Source: Gadus chalcogrammus
Taxonomy: Eukaryota; Chordata; Actinopteri; Gadiformes; Gadidae
Direction: 5' to 3'
DNA: 64,000 bases
Assembly (NCBI RefSeq): GCF_026213295.1
Contig: NC_079426.1
Span: 7,501 to 71,500, forward strand
Of this stretch, positions 10,347-40,945 are shown piece after piece. A model generated the notes under the pieces. The model did no database searches, was not told the origin of the DNA, and worked only from the letters and a program-made list of their open reading frames with translations. Position 1 is the first letter of the stretch; every line of letters starts with the position of its first letter. Position numbers and translations under genes: made by a program.

Positions 10347-11202
10347 CTAGATACAATATGCACACTGAAGGCCGCTGAAACCCCAGTGTCCATCTTCACG
10401 GGAAGGGGGTATGAGGGCCGCTGAAACCCTAGTGTCCATCTGCGTGTTGCCGATGTGCTCCCTGAGCACAAACACATCCTCTGACCCGATCCTCCTCCGT
10501 ACAATGTACAAGACTTCTAGCAGTTTGATGGGCTGTGATGGTCTGAAGCTAGCTGATGCCTGGTGAATGAGCCACTTTGCTGCCCTGACGACCCTCACTG
10601 TGCCCTCTGATGGAATCACCAGGCCTACATTGTTTCTTAGACAGAGCAGGTGGGAGCTCTGGTCCTTGATGGCAGATGCAGCGTCTGTCACCAGGCTGGC
10701 ACGGCAGACATCTCAGGACAGCTTCTTCAGAGCCCGTCTCACCTCAAATCCTGAAATTTGGGTTAGTATAATATCATAACTTAGAATAATATGCGTGGGG
10801 AAATTAAGGAGACATTTCTTTTTCTGGACCGTCAAGATTGTTCTCTCAGAGTTGACTATTGGCATTATCGGTTATAGGCAAAATCGACTTATAGTCAGCC
10901 TTTACCTGAAATGTACACAAGAGAGTTGTCCACAAGACCATCGTAGCGGACGGGAAGGTAGCTGTGGTCATGTACTAGGGCAGGAATGTCAGCAAACGGG
11001 GATGGAAGATCTTCTCCTCCTGCTAGAGAGGACATATCTACAGCTGACAGGCTTGTAGAGGTGTCGATGACCGCTGATAGGGACTCTGTCTCATCCGGTG
11101 CAGTCACATTGCCTCTGCATGGTTTAACAACTCCACACTGGGCCATCAGCTTTCTGAAGATGTATTTGAACTGGCCAGCATTAGGGTTGTTATTCCAGCC
11201 AC
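10347..11202 (-). pseudogene. P-element/THAP9-like transposase, C-terminal remnant
   Basis: Two exons on the minus strand. The first (11,202-10,906) opens after a splice acceptor with GWNNNPNAGQFKYIFRKLM, a phrase typical of P-element/THAP9 transposases, and ends at VYIS with donor GTAAAG. The second (from 10,750, acceptor TTTCAG) continues in phase as GFEVRRALKKLS, then an in-frame TGA (10,713-10,715) where the family usually has Cys, then DVCRASLV and IPSEGTVRVVRAAK. The final ~40 codons run into a minisatellite. The N-terminal THAP and catalytic regions are absent. The clear family signature and the stop make this a dead fragment. Confidence 0.7.
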
Positions 11203-11262
11203 CTTAAAAAAACACAAGATATACGAGCATATCACACAGATATTCAATTTATGCTTTAAAAT

Positions 11263-12080
11263 GTTAGGGTTAGGGTTAGGGTTGGGGTTAGGGAAAGGGT
11301 AGGGGTTGGGGGAGGGGGGAGGGTTGGGGTTAGGTGTGTGGAAGGAGTAGAGGTTGGGGTTAGGGTTAGGGTTAGGATTAGGTGTGGGAAGGGGGTAGAG
11401 GTTAGGGTTAGGAAAGGGGTAGGGGTTGGGGGAAGGGGGAGGGTTAGGATTAGGTGTGGGGAGTGGGTTAGGGTTAGGGTTAGGGAAAGGGTAGGGCTTG
11501 GGGGAGGGGGAGGGTTGGGATTAGGTGTGTGGAAGGAGTAGAGGTTGGGGTTAGGATTAGGTGTGGTTAGGGGGTAGAGGTTAGGGTTAGGGTTAGGAGC
11601 GGGGTAGGGGTTGGGGTTAGGGGAAGGGGGAGGGTTAGGATTAGGTGTGGGTTAGGGTTAGGGAAAGGGTAGGGGTTGGGGGAGGGGGAGGGTTGGGATT
11701 AGGTGTGTGGAAGGAGTAGAGGTTGGGGTTAGGGTTAGGGTTAGGGAAGGGGTAGAGGTAAGGGTTAGGATTTGGGTTAGGATTAGGTGTGGGAAGGGGG
11801 TAGAGGTTAGGGTTAGGAGAGGGGTAGGGGTTGGGGTTAGGGGAAGGGGGAGGGTTAGGTATGTGGAAGGAGTAGAGGTTAGGGTTAGGGTTAGGGGAGG
11901 GGTGAAGGTTAGGGTTAGGGAAAGGGGGAAGGTTAGGAATAAGGGTGGGGGGGGGGGGTAGAGGTTGGGTTTGGGAGAGGGGGATGGGTTTTGGTTGGGG
12001 TTAGGGAAGGGATAGGGGTTGGGGTTAGGGAAGGGGGCGGGGTTGGGGTTAGGGTATGGGTTAGGGTCGGGGTTGGGTCT
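11263..12080 (+). repeat. Degenerate interstitial telomeric tract, inverted (TTAGGG on +)
   Basis: TTAGGG units are interspersed with variants such as GGGGTTGGGG, AAGGGGGAGGG and GGTGTGGAAGG in a ~90-190-bp higher-order pattern (GTGTGGAAGGAGTAGAGGTT recurs at about 11,334, 11,527, 11,704 and 11,860). The G-rich strand is on +, opposite to the arrays at 1-10,002. Dense G-runs give G-quadruplex potential. Long GVRVR-type frames here are artefacts of the repeat. Confidence 0.85.
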
Positions 12081-12328
12081 GGGGAGAGGGAGGGAGTTTG
12101 GATAGGGAATGAGGGTGGGGGAAGGATGATTGCGGTTGGGGTAGGTGCCTAGAGGGTCGGGTGTGGTGTATGGAACGGTGTGTGAGGAGGGTGGGGCGCG
12201 AGTGGGGGCGAGTTGTGATAGTGTGCTTGTTTTGATTGACCTGAGAAACCTTTTACTGGAACCACGTGTCCTAAGTGCTGAGAAAAGTGTGCTTATGGCG
12301 TGTTGGAGGTCAGTGTGGTAGGTGCAGA
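12081..12328 (+). other. G-rich spacer without recognisable gene
   Basis: G-rich and then mixed sequence between two telomere-derived tracts. I see no coding signal or known repeat. Confidence 0.5.
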
Positions 12329-12770
12329 TGGTTAGGGAGAGATTAAGGTTAGGGTTAGGGAGAGGTTTAAGGCTAGGGTTAGGGAGAGATTAAGGTTAGG
12401 GTTAGGGAGAGGTTTAAGGCTAGGGTTAGGGAGAGATTAAGGTTAGGTTTAGGGAGAGGTTTAAGGCTAGGGTTAGGGAGAGGGTTAGGGCTAGGGTTAG
12501 GGAGAGATTAAGGTTAGGGTTAGGGAGAGATTAAGGTTAGGGTTAGGGAGAGGTTTAAGGCTAGGGTTAGGGAGAGGGTTAGGGTTAGGGTTAGGGAGAG
12601 GGTTAGGGCTAGGGTTAGGGAGAGAATAAGGTTAGGGTTAGGGAGAGGTTTAAGGCTAGGGTTCGGGAGAGATTAAGGTTAGGGTTAGGGAGAGGGTTAG
12701 GGCTAGGGTTAGGGAGAGAATAAGGTTAGGGTTAGAGAGAGGGATAGGGGATGGCAGAGGTAAAGGCTAG
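12329..12770 (+). repeat. Telomere-derived ~30-bp minisatellite
   Basis: Repeated units of GGTTAGGGTTAGGGAGAG joined to ATTAAGGTTAGG or GTTTAAGGCTAGG. This is a second-order repeat built from TTAGGG, in the same inverted orientation as 11,263-12,080. Confidence 0.85.
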
Positions 12771-12853
12771 GGGGAGGGATAGGTTACGGGTTAGTTAATA
12801 TTAGCCTTGATTCAGGCAGCAAAACACAAACATGAAAGTTTTTTTCCTCAGCT

Positions 12854-12856
<3 letters not shown>

Positions 12857-12927
<71 letters not shown>
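12857..12927 (+). repeat. (GT)n microsatellite
   Basis: About 35 uninterrupted GT units followed by G-runs. Confidence 0.97.
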
Positions 12928-12929
<2 letters not shown>

Positions 12930-14105
12930 GGGGTTAGGGGGGGGGGGGGTGGGTATGGGTGGGTGGGTGTGGAAATGTCTTTATTAATATGCATCTTAGT
13001 AAGTGTGTCCCACACACACATTCTGGCAAAGAGGATGTTAGGGTTAATGTTAATGGGGACAAGTGGGAGGGAAGTGAGAGAGGGGAGAGAATCCAGCCTC
13101 CTTACAGCCTGGTGAAATAATCTGTTTCCCAGTGTGCTGGAGCCGGCCCGGAGGCTGCTAACCGTCTCTGGAGGGGCTGGAGGGGTGGCTGGGGTCACGC
13201 ACAAGGCTGGTTGCTTTGTGGGTGATGCAGGTTCCGTAGATGTAAGGCTTCTGTTGTTAGCGTCATAGACCCCCCAAAGAAAATCGAACAGTAGTCTATG
13301 AGTAATATATCGGCGGTAACCACTGTTTTTGGTTGCGAAATGGCTGAAGCTGGGCATTCCGTGGTTTTGGATGTGTTTTAATAAAACGCATCCAATACTA
13401 GGAATGTCCGCTGGTGACGCCACTGAGGCTATAGTAGGCCAACAATGCTCTTAGCGTCCTACGAGTACCCCTGGAGTCCTCGTTAGCTACGAGCGTTTTC
13501 ACGACGTTCGTTACCAACGATGCTTTCGGGAAACGGTGTGAAAGCTGTACGATGCTCGTACGACGCACTACACTATCAGGGTTAGTGGAAAATGTTTGAA
13601 AACGTTCAGGGTTAGTTTGAAAACGATGTTGTGTGCACAATGTTATTTTTGAAAAAGGAGGGGGGGAATGTTTGTTTCTAGAAATACCCTGCTATGTATA
13701 AACGTGGCCTTAAACATTGATGTACTTACAAACAAAGCTTCTCAAAAAATTACACAGGCAGGTAGAGCCAAATGAACATAGATCCTGAACATGGCTGGCT
13801 TGACAAGTACAAGGCTGGCAAACTCTTAACCAATCAATAGAGCAATTAACATTTGACTTGAACAACCAATGAGAATGCAAACCTCTAAATTCACAGGAAT
13901 AGGCTGCATTCTACTCAGTGGCCTACAAGAGGCTCAAGAACCCTTAAACAGAGCGCATGTACCGTTACACTCACCGCCTGGCATTGAACACATACCACTA
14001 CGATACCGCTCGTCGTTTTGATCCCCACTCTCAACGGGAAGAGATGCTTTCAACTAGAGTGGGAAAGATGATGGAGGAGCTCCACCTTCCTGACGGATCT
14101 CCAGG
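12930..14105. other. Non-coding stretch, possible MITE debris
   Basis: No gene supported. Around 13,430-13,640 the phrases TACGAGTACCCC, CTACGAGCG, ACGACGTTCG and CGTACGACGCAC give a CG-rich, partly palindromic texture like teleost non-autonomous DNA transposons, but no clean TIR pair was found. A frame at 13,957-14,190 runs into the following minisatellite and is unsupported. Confidence 0.35.
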
Positions 14106-14420
14106 GGACGGGAGGAGAGGTGGAGGACCTGATGGAGGTCCTGATGGAGGAGAGGTGGAGGTCCTGATGGAGGAGAGGTGGATGGCCTGATGGAGGAGAG
14201 TTGGAGGTCCTGACGAAGGAGAGGTGGAGGTCCTGATGGAGGAGAGGTGGAGGTCCTGATGGAGGAGAGGTGGATGTCCTGATGGAGGAGAGTTGGAGGT
14301 CCTGTTGGAGGAGAGGTGGATGACCTGATGGATGAGAGGTGGAGGTCCTGATGGAGGAGAGGTGGAGGACCTGATGGAGGTCCTGATGGATGAGAGGTGG
14401 AGGTCCTGATGGAGGAGAGG
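14106..14420 (+). repeat. G-rich minisatellite
   Basis: About 13 imperfect ~22-23-bp units of GATGGAGGAGAGGTGGAGGTC with TTGGAGG and GTGGATG variants. It ends at TTAGGGTTAGTGGTTAGG before module B copy 3. Confidence 0.85.
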
Positions 14421-14439
14421 TTAGGGTTAGTGGTTAGGT

Positions 14440-15312
14440 AACCCTAACCACTTATCTAAATCCTAACCTTAACCTTCAGCCTTATTCCCTATTCCTTTAA
14501 CCTTATGAAGCACCAAACGAGTAACACTAACGATCTTGAAACAAACAAAAAACCTATCCTTTCTTAAAACCAACCGAGTAACACTAAAAGGAAAAATCGT
14601 TCCTGTTTTAACACCAACCGAACCAACAAGGACAAATCTATCCTACCTTAAAAACAAACCGTGTAACACTAACGGAAAATCTATCCGATCTTAAAACCAA
14701 CCGAACAATCCTGATCATATAAAGAAAAAGTTCTTGACGGATTATGGGACATTCTCGAGAGTTGATCGACCTCGAGAGGGCCACCCTCAGGTGAGAGTGT
14801 CTTGTGATAAAGGCCGAAACACTCGATGATCCTGGGGACCACAACTGATGACATGTCCTGCAGTTCTTGAAGAGATTTTTTAAAACAACATAAACCAAAA
14901 CTTTAAAACAAAAAATAAAATCTATCCTTTCTTAAAACCAACCGGATAACACTAAAAAGGAAAAATCTTTCCTGTTTTAACACCAACCGAACAAACAAGG
15001 AGAAATCTATCCTACCTTCAAACCAACTGAGTAACACTAACGGAAAATCTATCCCATCTTAACACCAACCGAACAAAATAAAAGGAAAAATCTATCCTCT
15101 CTCAAAAACCAAAACAAACAACGCATCGACCTGAAAAAATCCAAAACCGGAAAAACAAAAGCTCATTCTAAAAGAACGGGTCAAAGCATATGAGGACATT
15201 AAGACCATGAATAACAAGCGCCGGCCAGTGCCTTGCCTTGGATCTCTATCCTAACTGCGAAGTCGTCGGACGACGTGGGGAGATCCATGAGTTGTTTCAA
15301 TTTACCTAACCC
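14440..15312 (+). repeat. Subtelomeric module B, copy 3 (diverged, expanded)
   Basis: It shares with B1 and B2 the TTATCTAAATCC opening, the GATCGACCTCG...GAGAGTGTCTTGTGATAA core (14,764-14,870) and the end CGTCGGACGACGTGGGGAGATC to TCAATTTAC. The ACCAACCGA...GGAAAAATCT segments are expanded both before and after the core. It is bounded by CCCTAA on both sides. Confidence 0.82.
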
Positions 15313-15378
15313 TAAATAATATAATAATAAACGAAATAATAATAAACGAACACGTGATGACGGTTAGGGGCCGCTTCT

Positions 15379-15390
15379 GCCATCTGGTGG
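15379..15390 (-). promoter_or_regulatory. CTCF-like core motif outside module A
   Basis: GCCATCTGGTGG fits the reverse complement of CCASYAGRKGGC (GCCMYCTRSTGG) at all positions. It lies between module B copy 3 and the 215-bp repeat array. Confidence 0.3.
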
Positions 15391-15433
15391 CTGCTGAGGG
15401 GACCTCAACGGAGCCCACTTTGGATTTCTTTGT

Positions 15434-16250
15434 GCAAAGCTGCTACAGACAGCAGCATATGTGATGCCCGACTCGATATCTCGGCGGGTGAAGGTCGCAC
15501 GGACTCGGGCTTGGCACCGTTGGAAAGCTGCTCCTCCCTTTGGGGGGGGTGCGTCTGCCTCCCGTTTCTCTAGCACCTTGCTGTCAAAAGATATCCACCG
15601 AAAACGGTCTGCACCCGGGTGCACTTCGGTTAAAACTCCCTATCCTAGGCGCCTTGGCTACAGCCAGCAGCATATGTGATGCCCGACTCGATATCTCGGG
15701 GGGTGAAGGTCGCACGGACTCGGGCTTGGCACCGTTGGAAAGCTGCTCCTCCCTTTGGGGGGGGTGCATCTGCCTCCCGTTTCTCTAGCACCTTCCTGTC
15801 AAAAGATATTCACCGAAAACGGCCTGCGCCGGGGTGCACTTCGGTTAAAACCCCCTATCCTAGACGCCTTGGCTACAGCCAGCAGCATATGTGATGCCCG
15901 ACTCGATATCTCGGGGGGTGAAGGTCGCACGGACTCGGGCTTGGCAAGCTGCTCCTCCCTTTGGGGGGGGTGCATCTGCCTCCCGTTTCTCTAGCACCTT
16001 CCTGTCAAAAGATATTCACCGAAAACTGCTGTCCTGCTGTGCAAAGCTGCTACAGACAGCAGCATATGTGATGCCCGACTCGATATCTCGGCGGGTGAAG
16101 GTCGCACGGACTCGGGCTTGGCACCGTTGGAAAGCTGCTCCTCCCTTTGGGGGGGGGTGCGTCTGCCTCCCGTTTCTCTAGCACCTTGCTGTCAAAAGAT
16201 ATCCACCGAAAACGGTCTGCACCCGGGTGCACTTCGGTTAAAACCCCCTA
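15434..16250 (+). repeat. 215-bp tandem repeat, four copies, upstream of the Penelope-like element
   Basis: Equivalent points (CATATGTGATGCCCGACTCG) fall at 15,456, 15,671, 15,886 and 16,063, so the period is 215, 215 and 177 bp (the third unit has deletions). Each unit carries CGATATCTCGG, CTCCTCCCTTTGGGGG, CTGTCAAAAGATAT and GGTGCACTTCGG. The last unit ends CCCTATCCTAACCC, passing without spacer into telomeric repeat. Frames through the array are not conserved in length. Its function is unknown. Confidence 0.9.
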
Positions 16251-16285
16251 TCCTAACCCTAACCCTAACCCCTAACCCTAACCCT
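16250..16285 (+). repeat. Short telomeric array at the 5' junction of the Penelope-like element
   Basis: About five CCCTAA units with one CCCCTAA variant, immediately followed by ATGGGGAAGAAGTTC of the reverse transcriptase. Confidence 0.9.
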
Positions 16286-17470
16286 ATGGGGAAGAAGTTC
16301 GCTCCCTCGTATGCCAACCTTTTCATGGCACAGTGGGAGACTTCGGCGCTCGCCGCCTGTCCTCTACGCCCCCTTTCCTACATGCGCTATTTGGATGATA
16401 TTTGGGGTATCTGGCAACACTCGGAAGCGGAATTCGATTGTTTTCTAAATATCCTAAACACGCACGATCCGTCTATCACGCTCAAATCGTGCAAGCACTT
16501 TTCCTCGGTAGACTTCCTGGACACTACAACGTTTAAAGGACTTGACTTCGCAACGTCCCTCACGTTGGAAGTCAAAGGCTTTTTTAAATCCACAGACACA
16601 CACGCGCTCTTGCATGCGAGCAGCTTTCACCCGAAACACACATTCGCGGGACTACTAAAATCACAACTCCTACGGTTTCAACGGATCTGTTCCAGAACCT
16701 CTGATTTCTGGCAAGCGGTCAGGGTTCTGTTTGAGGCTCTTGCCCTCAGGGGTTATTCGCGTTCGGCCCGCCGTCTTTCGCTTAAGGTTTTCAAATGAGT
16801 GCGTCCGCCTGTTGAGGGTATACCTTTTGTGACGACATATTCCACCTCCTCCGCTCGCCTGACCCGGCTGGTCAGGGCGAACTTTCAACACCTCCTGGAC
16901 TCTACCACTTACCTTCCTGACTACGGCATTATCGCGGCCTACAGGAGGAACAAGAATATTAGAGATCTGCTAGTGAGGGCCAAACTACGCCCCCTATCGG
17001 AGCCCAGAGTCGACAGACTCTCTTATTTTTATAACTTTATCCCGTGGGCCCGAAACCGGAACAATGGGAACGTTTTCCCCACTGATCGCCATGCTGATCT
17101 TAACACGAGAAATTGTGTGTACCTTATCCGCTGCCTTACCTGTGATCTCAAATACGTGGGAGAAACGGGGAATACAGTTCGTGTCCGCTTCTACCAGCAC
17201 AGATACAACATCACACACAAAAGAGACGCTCACCTACCTGTGGTTGCGCATTTTGTTGAACACGGATGGCAGGCCCTTTCCGCGTCTGTGCTCGAAGCAA
17301 ACCCTTTTTGGTCCACCGCCCAACGGCGCAGGGCTGAAAGGATATGGATTGCCAGGCTGGGGACATGGCAACCCCTTGGCTTGAACGTTGGGTCGGGCCG
17401 GGGACCCCCGAGGTTTCGCCTGATGATGGCCCGTGCCAGCGACGCCACCGGTGTCGTCGTTAATTGTTGA
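16286..17470 (+). pseudogene. Penelope-like retroelement: reverse transcriptase (5'-truncated) plus GIY-YIG endonuclease
   Basis: The reading frame begins inside the RT at the MGKKFAPSYANLFM motif and continues with YLDDIW (the Asp pair at 16,393-16,398), the KGFFKSTDTHALLHASSFHP region and the thumb. A TGA at 16,796-16,798 interrupts it. The same frame continues through SYFYNFIPWARNRNN to a GIY-YIG endonuclease (VYLIRCLTC, KYVGETG, R..QHR, PVVAHFVEHG) with the C..C pair typical of Penelope-like elements. The frame stops at 17,470. Everything N-terminal to the RT palm motif is missing, replaced by telomeric repeat. Among fish families it looks closer to Neptune/Poseidon than to the endonuclease-lacking Athena/Coprina types, but I cannot place it exactly. 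One stop in otherwise conserved protein suggests recent inactivation, or two separately translated pieces. Confidence 0.88.
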
Positions 17471-17690
17471 TTGTCCTAACCCGACCTTTAATCTTGTACC
17501 TAACCCTAAACTTATAATTCGATCTTCTATACCAAAACAAGCCACCAGGTGGCCAAATCTTTGCACAGACGTAGCCCTCATCAATACCTACCAGCCATAG
17601 GAACCTTGTTCCCACGCCCCTCTCCCTGCTCCCGTGGCAACGATTTTAGCTGTTTTCCCATGTTAAAAAAAGTTGCCACAGTAGTTGCAG
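17471..17690 (+). repeat. Penelope element 3' end and module A-like segment (copy 8)
   Basis: After the stop come CCTAACCCG and TACCTAACCCTAAAC, then TCTATACCAAAACAAGCC with the CTCF-like core (17,542-17,553). The text parallels the diverged module A at 8888-9040 (CATAGGAACCTTGTTCCCACGCCCC, longer than either neighbour shares with copies 1-5). It ends near GTTGCCAC, where unique sequence resumes. Confidence 0.75.
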
Positions 17691-18981
17691 TCCCGTCCCT
17701 CACCATTAGATGCCGCTGTTGCTTTAAGAACGACGAGCCCTTCAATGGTGCACTGGAAAATAACAGTGTTGCTATTATTATTATTCACATTAACCAGTGC
17801 TTCAATGTTCAACTTTAATACTACGCCTATATTAGTCAGTATGCCAAATTTACCACATTCATACATTTATTACAGAACCTAGTTACACAGCACCCACGAT
17901 AGTCTTGTTTCTTTCTTCCTTCATTTCTTACCTTTTTTATACATTTAGCCAACCCTGACCATAACATTGAAGAGCAGGTCTAAACTTTTAATCTGCATAA
18001 CAAGTCAAACATAAGGGGTACCACTGTCGTTTTATCAAAGTTTTACAATCCAGAGGGATTAAACAATAGTGGTTGGGCCGTTTCCTAGTAAAAACAGTTT
18101 TAAGGGCCTGTTTATTCATTCAAACACTTTAACAATTGCAGTCTTAAAATTCGCATTTTCACCCGATTTGGCGACAATGTTATATTTACCGATGCCAAAA
18201 AAAAAGTAAAAGTAGTCATCAGATAATGACTTGAGGAAGAGTGAGAAAGTATCTGGTGAAATGACTTCAAGTACTGAGTTACTGCAAAACAAATGATTTA
18301 TTGTTGTAATAAGCAGAGCAAGATGAACGTAAAAAGTAAAATGATACATTGTATATGCTTGTCTAACAGACATTAACAATATATAATATAGCATGCATCC
18401 CTTCAAATGAAATACACCATACCACATCAAATCTTTACAAAACATGATTGAAGGCAAAAACAGCTGCAAGAAATCAGGCTTCTTGTGAAAAGCATGATAT
18501 ATTAAAACTCCTCTTACATGTCATTCACTCCAAAAGTCTGTTGTGCCCAGCTCGTTTAAGAGCACAACCAAGAAGGGAGGTCCACACAGAGACAGTTAAA
18601 TGTCACGTTCATTTAATAACTCAGTTTAAACAACTAAAAACAAGTAATAAGTATAGTGTAGTGTGGCGTTTGAGTGATATGAAACCAAATGTACCAAACT
18701 AAGAGTAGGCAACAAAAGCCAAAGGAACAGAAACAAACCCCCCAAACAAAACCCCGCTGGGTGCCAGGCAGGCACCAGCCTTTCAGGTGGGCGACAGAGC
18801 GGCCATGTTGGATTCCCCCCATCTTATGAAGGCTTCCGGCAGGCGAGTTCAATCCCTGAATATAACCTGTTTGTGTGTTTGTGTGTGTGTGTGTGTGTGT
18901 GCGCGTCTGCCTGCCTGCATGCCTGCGTGCGTTTGAAAAAAAATAAGCACGTCCGTCCGCGTGGGTGTGTGTTGTTCTTTT
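17691..18981. other. Non-coding flank 3' of the NLR gene
   Basis: No coding signal. It probably includes the 3' UTR of the minus-strand NLR gene. AATAAA on the minus strand occurs near 18,296 and 18,110, either of which could serve as a poly(A) signal. A short (GT)n lies at 18,870-18,900. Confidence 0.4.
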
Positions 18982-39365
<20,384 letters not shown>

Positions 39366-39868
39366 AGTAGACTGGAGTCCTGGACATAAACACAATGACA
39401 TATTGTTTCTACGGCCATTCAGTTTTTGTTTTAATTCTGCTTTTATATCAGTTGCTTATTACCAGTCACAGGGGGCTGTTGTCTGTGGGACGAGAGGCAG
39501 GGTTGTCTTTCTTGGACGCAGATTCATAGACAATCTCACTCTCAATGTGTGTAAAGATGTGGCGATGCCTCCCAGATGTTTCTAATAAATATTTAATAAC
39601 TATTTATCTTTCCACGCAAGAGGTCTCCAAGGGCTTCAAATGTGCCTGATCAAGATCAAGTTCACCATGCGGATATCATACCTGCTATTCCAAGTTCTGG
39701 TTAAACCGCCCTGAAGGCAGGACCATATATGGACTTCCTCATGTCGTACGACATCCCAACCAGATCTGTGATGCGGGACCACTGAGAACAAGACCCAGGA
39801 CAAGATGACGTTTAAACACCTTCATTAACAAAGATGGCCGTCTTCCTGACTAGTGATAATAATAATCT
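39366..39868. other. 5' flank of the NLR coding region
   Basis: Presumed 5' UTR and upstream sequence. No TATA box was recognised, and the transcription start cannot be placed. Confidence 0.35.
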
Positions 39869-39869
39869 C

Positions 39870-40500
39870 ATTTCTCATCATCTCATCTTCGTCTGCTTAT
39901 CCGGGGTCGGGTCGCGGGGGGAGCAGCTCAAGCAGGGGGCCCCAGACTTCCCTTTCCCGGGCCACATTGACCAGCTCTGACGGGGGGATCCCGAGGCGTT
40001 CCCAGGCCAGTGTTGAGATATAATCTCTCCACCTAGTCCTGGGTCTTCCCCGAGGTCTGGACATGCCTGGACATGCCTGAAACGCCTCCCAAGGGAGGCG
40101 CCCAGTGGGCATCCTTGCCAGATGCCCGAACCACCTCAGCTGACTCCTTTCTAAGTAAAGGAGCAGCGGCTCTAATCCGAGTTCCTCACGGATGGCTGAG
40201 CTTCTCACCCTATCCCTAAGGGAGACGCCAGCCACCCTTCTGAGAAAACTCATCTCGGCCGCTTGTACCCGCGATCTCGTCCTTTCGGTCATCACCCAAC
40301 CCTCATGACCATAGGTGAGGATAGGAACGAAGATTGAGAGCTTTGCCTTGCGGCTCAGCTCTCTTTTCGTAACAACGGTGCGGTAAAGCGAACGCAATAC
40401 CACCCCCGCTGCTCCGATTCTCCGGCCAATCTCACGCTCCATCGTACCCTCACTCGTGAACAAGACCCTGAGGTACTTCAACTCCTTCACTTGGGCTAAG
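39870..40500 (-). mobile_element. Non-LTR retrotransposon 3' end (RTE-like)
   Basis: One open frame (197 aa) covers the RT C-terminus: LTYGHEGWVMTERTRSRVQA, RSQLRWFGHLARMPTGRLP, RGRPRTRWRDYISTLAWERL, ending LLELLPPRPDPG, with a GATGAGATGATGAG tail on the minus strand. It is 5'-truncated. The exact clade is unsure. Confidence 0.75.
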
Positions 40501-40599
40501 TACTCATTTCCATAATAATAATCATAATATCATAAATATAAAAACTGTACATTCCAAGTACCTTTAAAGTCACAGCCTTAACTGTAGCATCCTAGAGCA

Positions 40600-40810
40600 G
40601 AAATCCCCCTAACCCCAAGCCGCTCCTTAATGGCCTGTCTCTGTACTGTCTAACCCCTACCTGCTCCTTAATGACCAGGCTCTGTACTGTCTAACCCCTA
40701 CCTGCTCCTTAATGGCCTGTCTCTGTACTGTCCAACCCCTACCTGCTCCTTAATGACCTGTCTCTGTACTGTCCAGCCCCTACCTTCTCCTTAATGGCCT
40801 GTATCTGAAT
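40600..40810 (+). repeat. ~60-bp minisatellite
   Basis: About four units of CTGCTCCTTAATGGCCTGTC then TCTGTACTGTCTAACCCCTA, with GACC/GGCC variation. Confidence 0.8.
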
Positions 40811-40945
40811 TCACTGTCATTCACTTTGGATAAATATTAATTTTGACACTAAGCAATTTAACCATATATCTACTAACGTTTTGAACAATGTGATTTTCCA
40901 GAAAACTAACCATCAACCTATTGACAAAAAGTTATACTGTTTATG

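Noticed and set aside
11338..11961. Frames rich in GVEVRVR over the degenerate TTAGGG tract
   Set aside because: Same cause: repeat-derived open frames with no domain.
12848..13423. 191-residue minus-strand frame starting MASPADIPSIGC
   Set aside because: Its last part is (HT)n from the microsatellite and the rest matches no family I know. There is no splice or promoter support.
13957..14190. Frame MYRYTHRLALNTYHYDTARR before the minisatellite
   Set aside because: The first ~50 residues look protein-like, but the frame enters the GGPDGG minisatellite and no neighbouring exon or homologue was recognised. I cannot support it as a gene.
15364..16232. Several 60-96-residue frames within the 215-bp tandem repeat
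   Set aside because: The period is not a multiple of 3, frames differ between copies, and no domain is visible.
17421..17470. CTGATGA as a possible hammerhead ribozyme core in the Penelope-like element
   Set aside because: No GAAA core or pairing stems follow. It lies in coding sequence.
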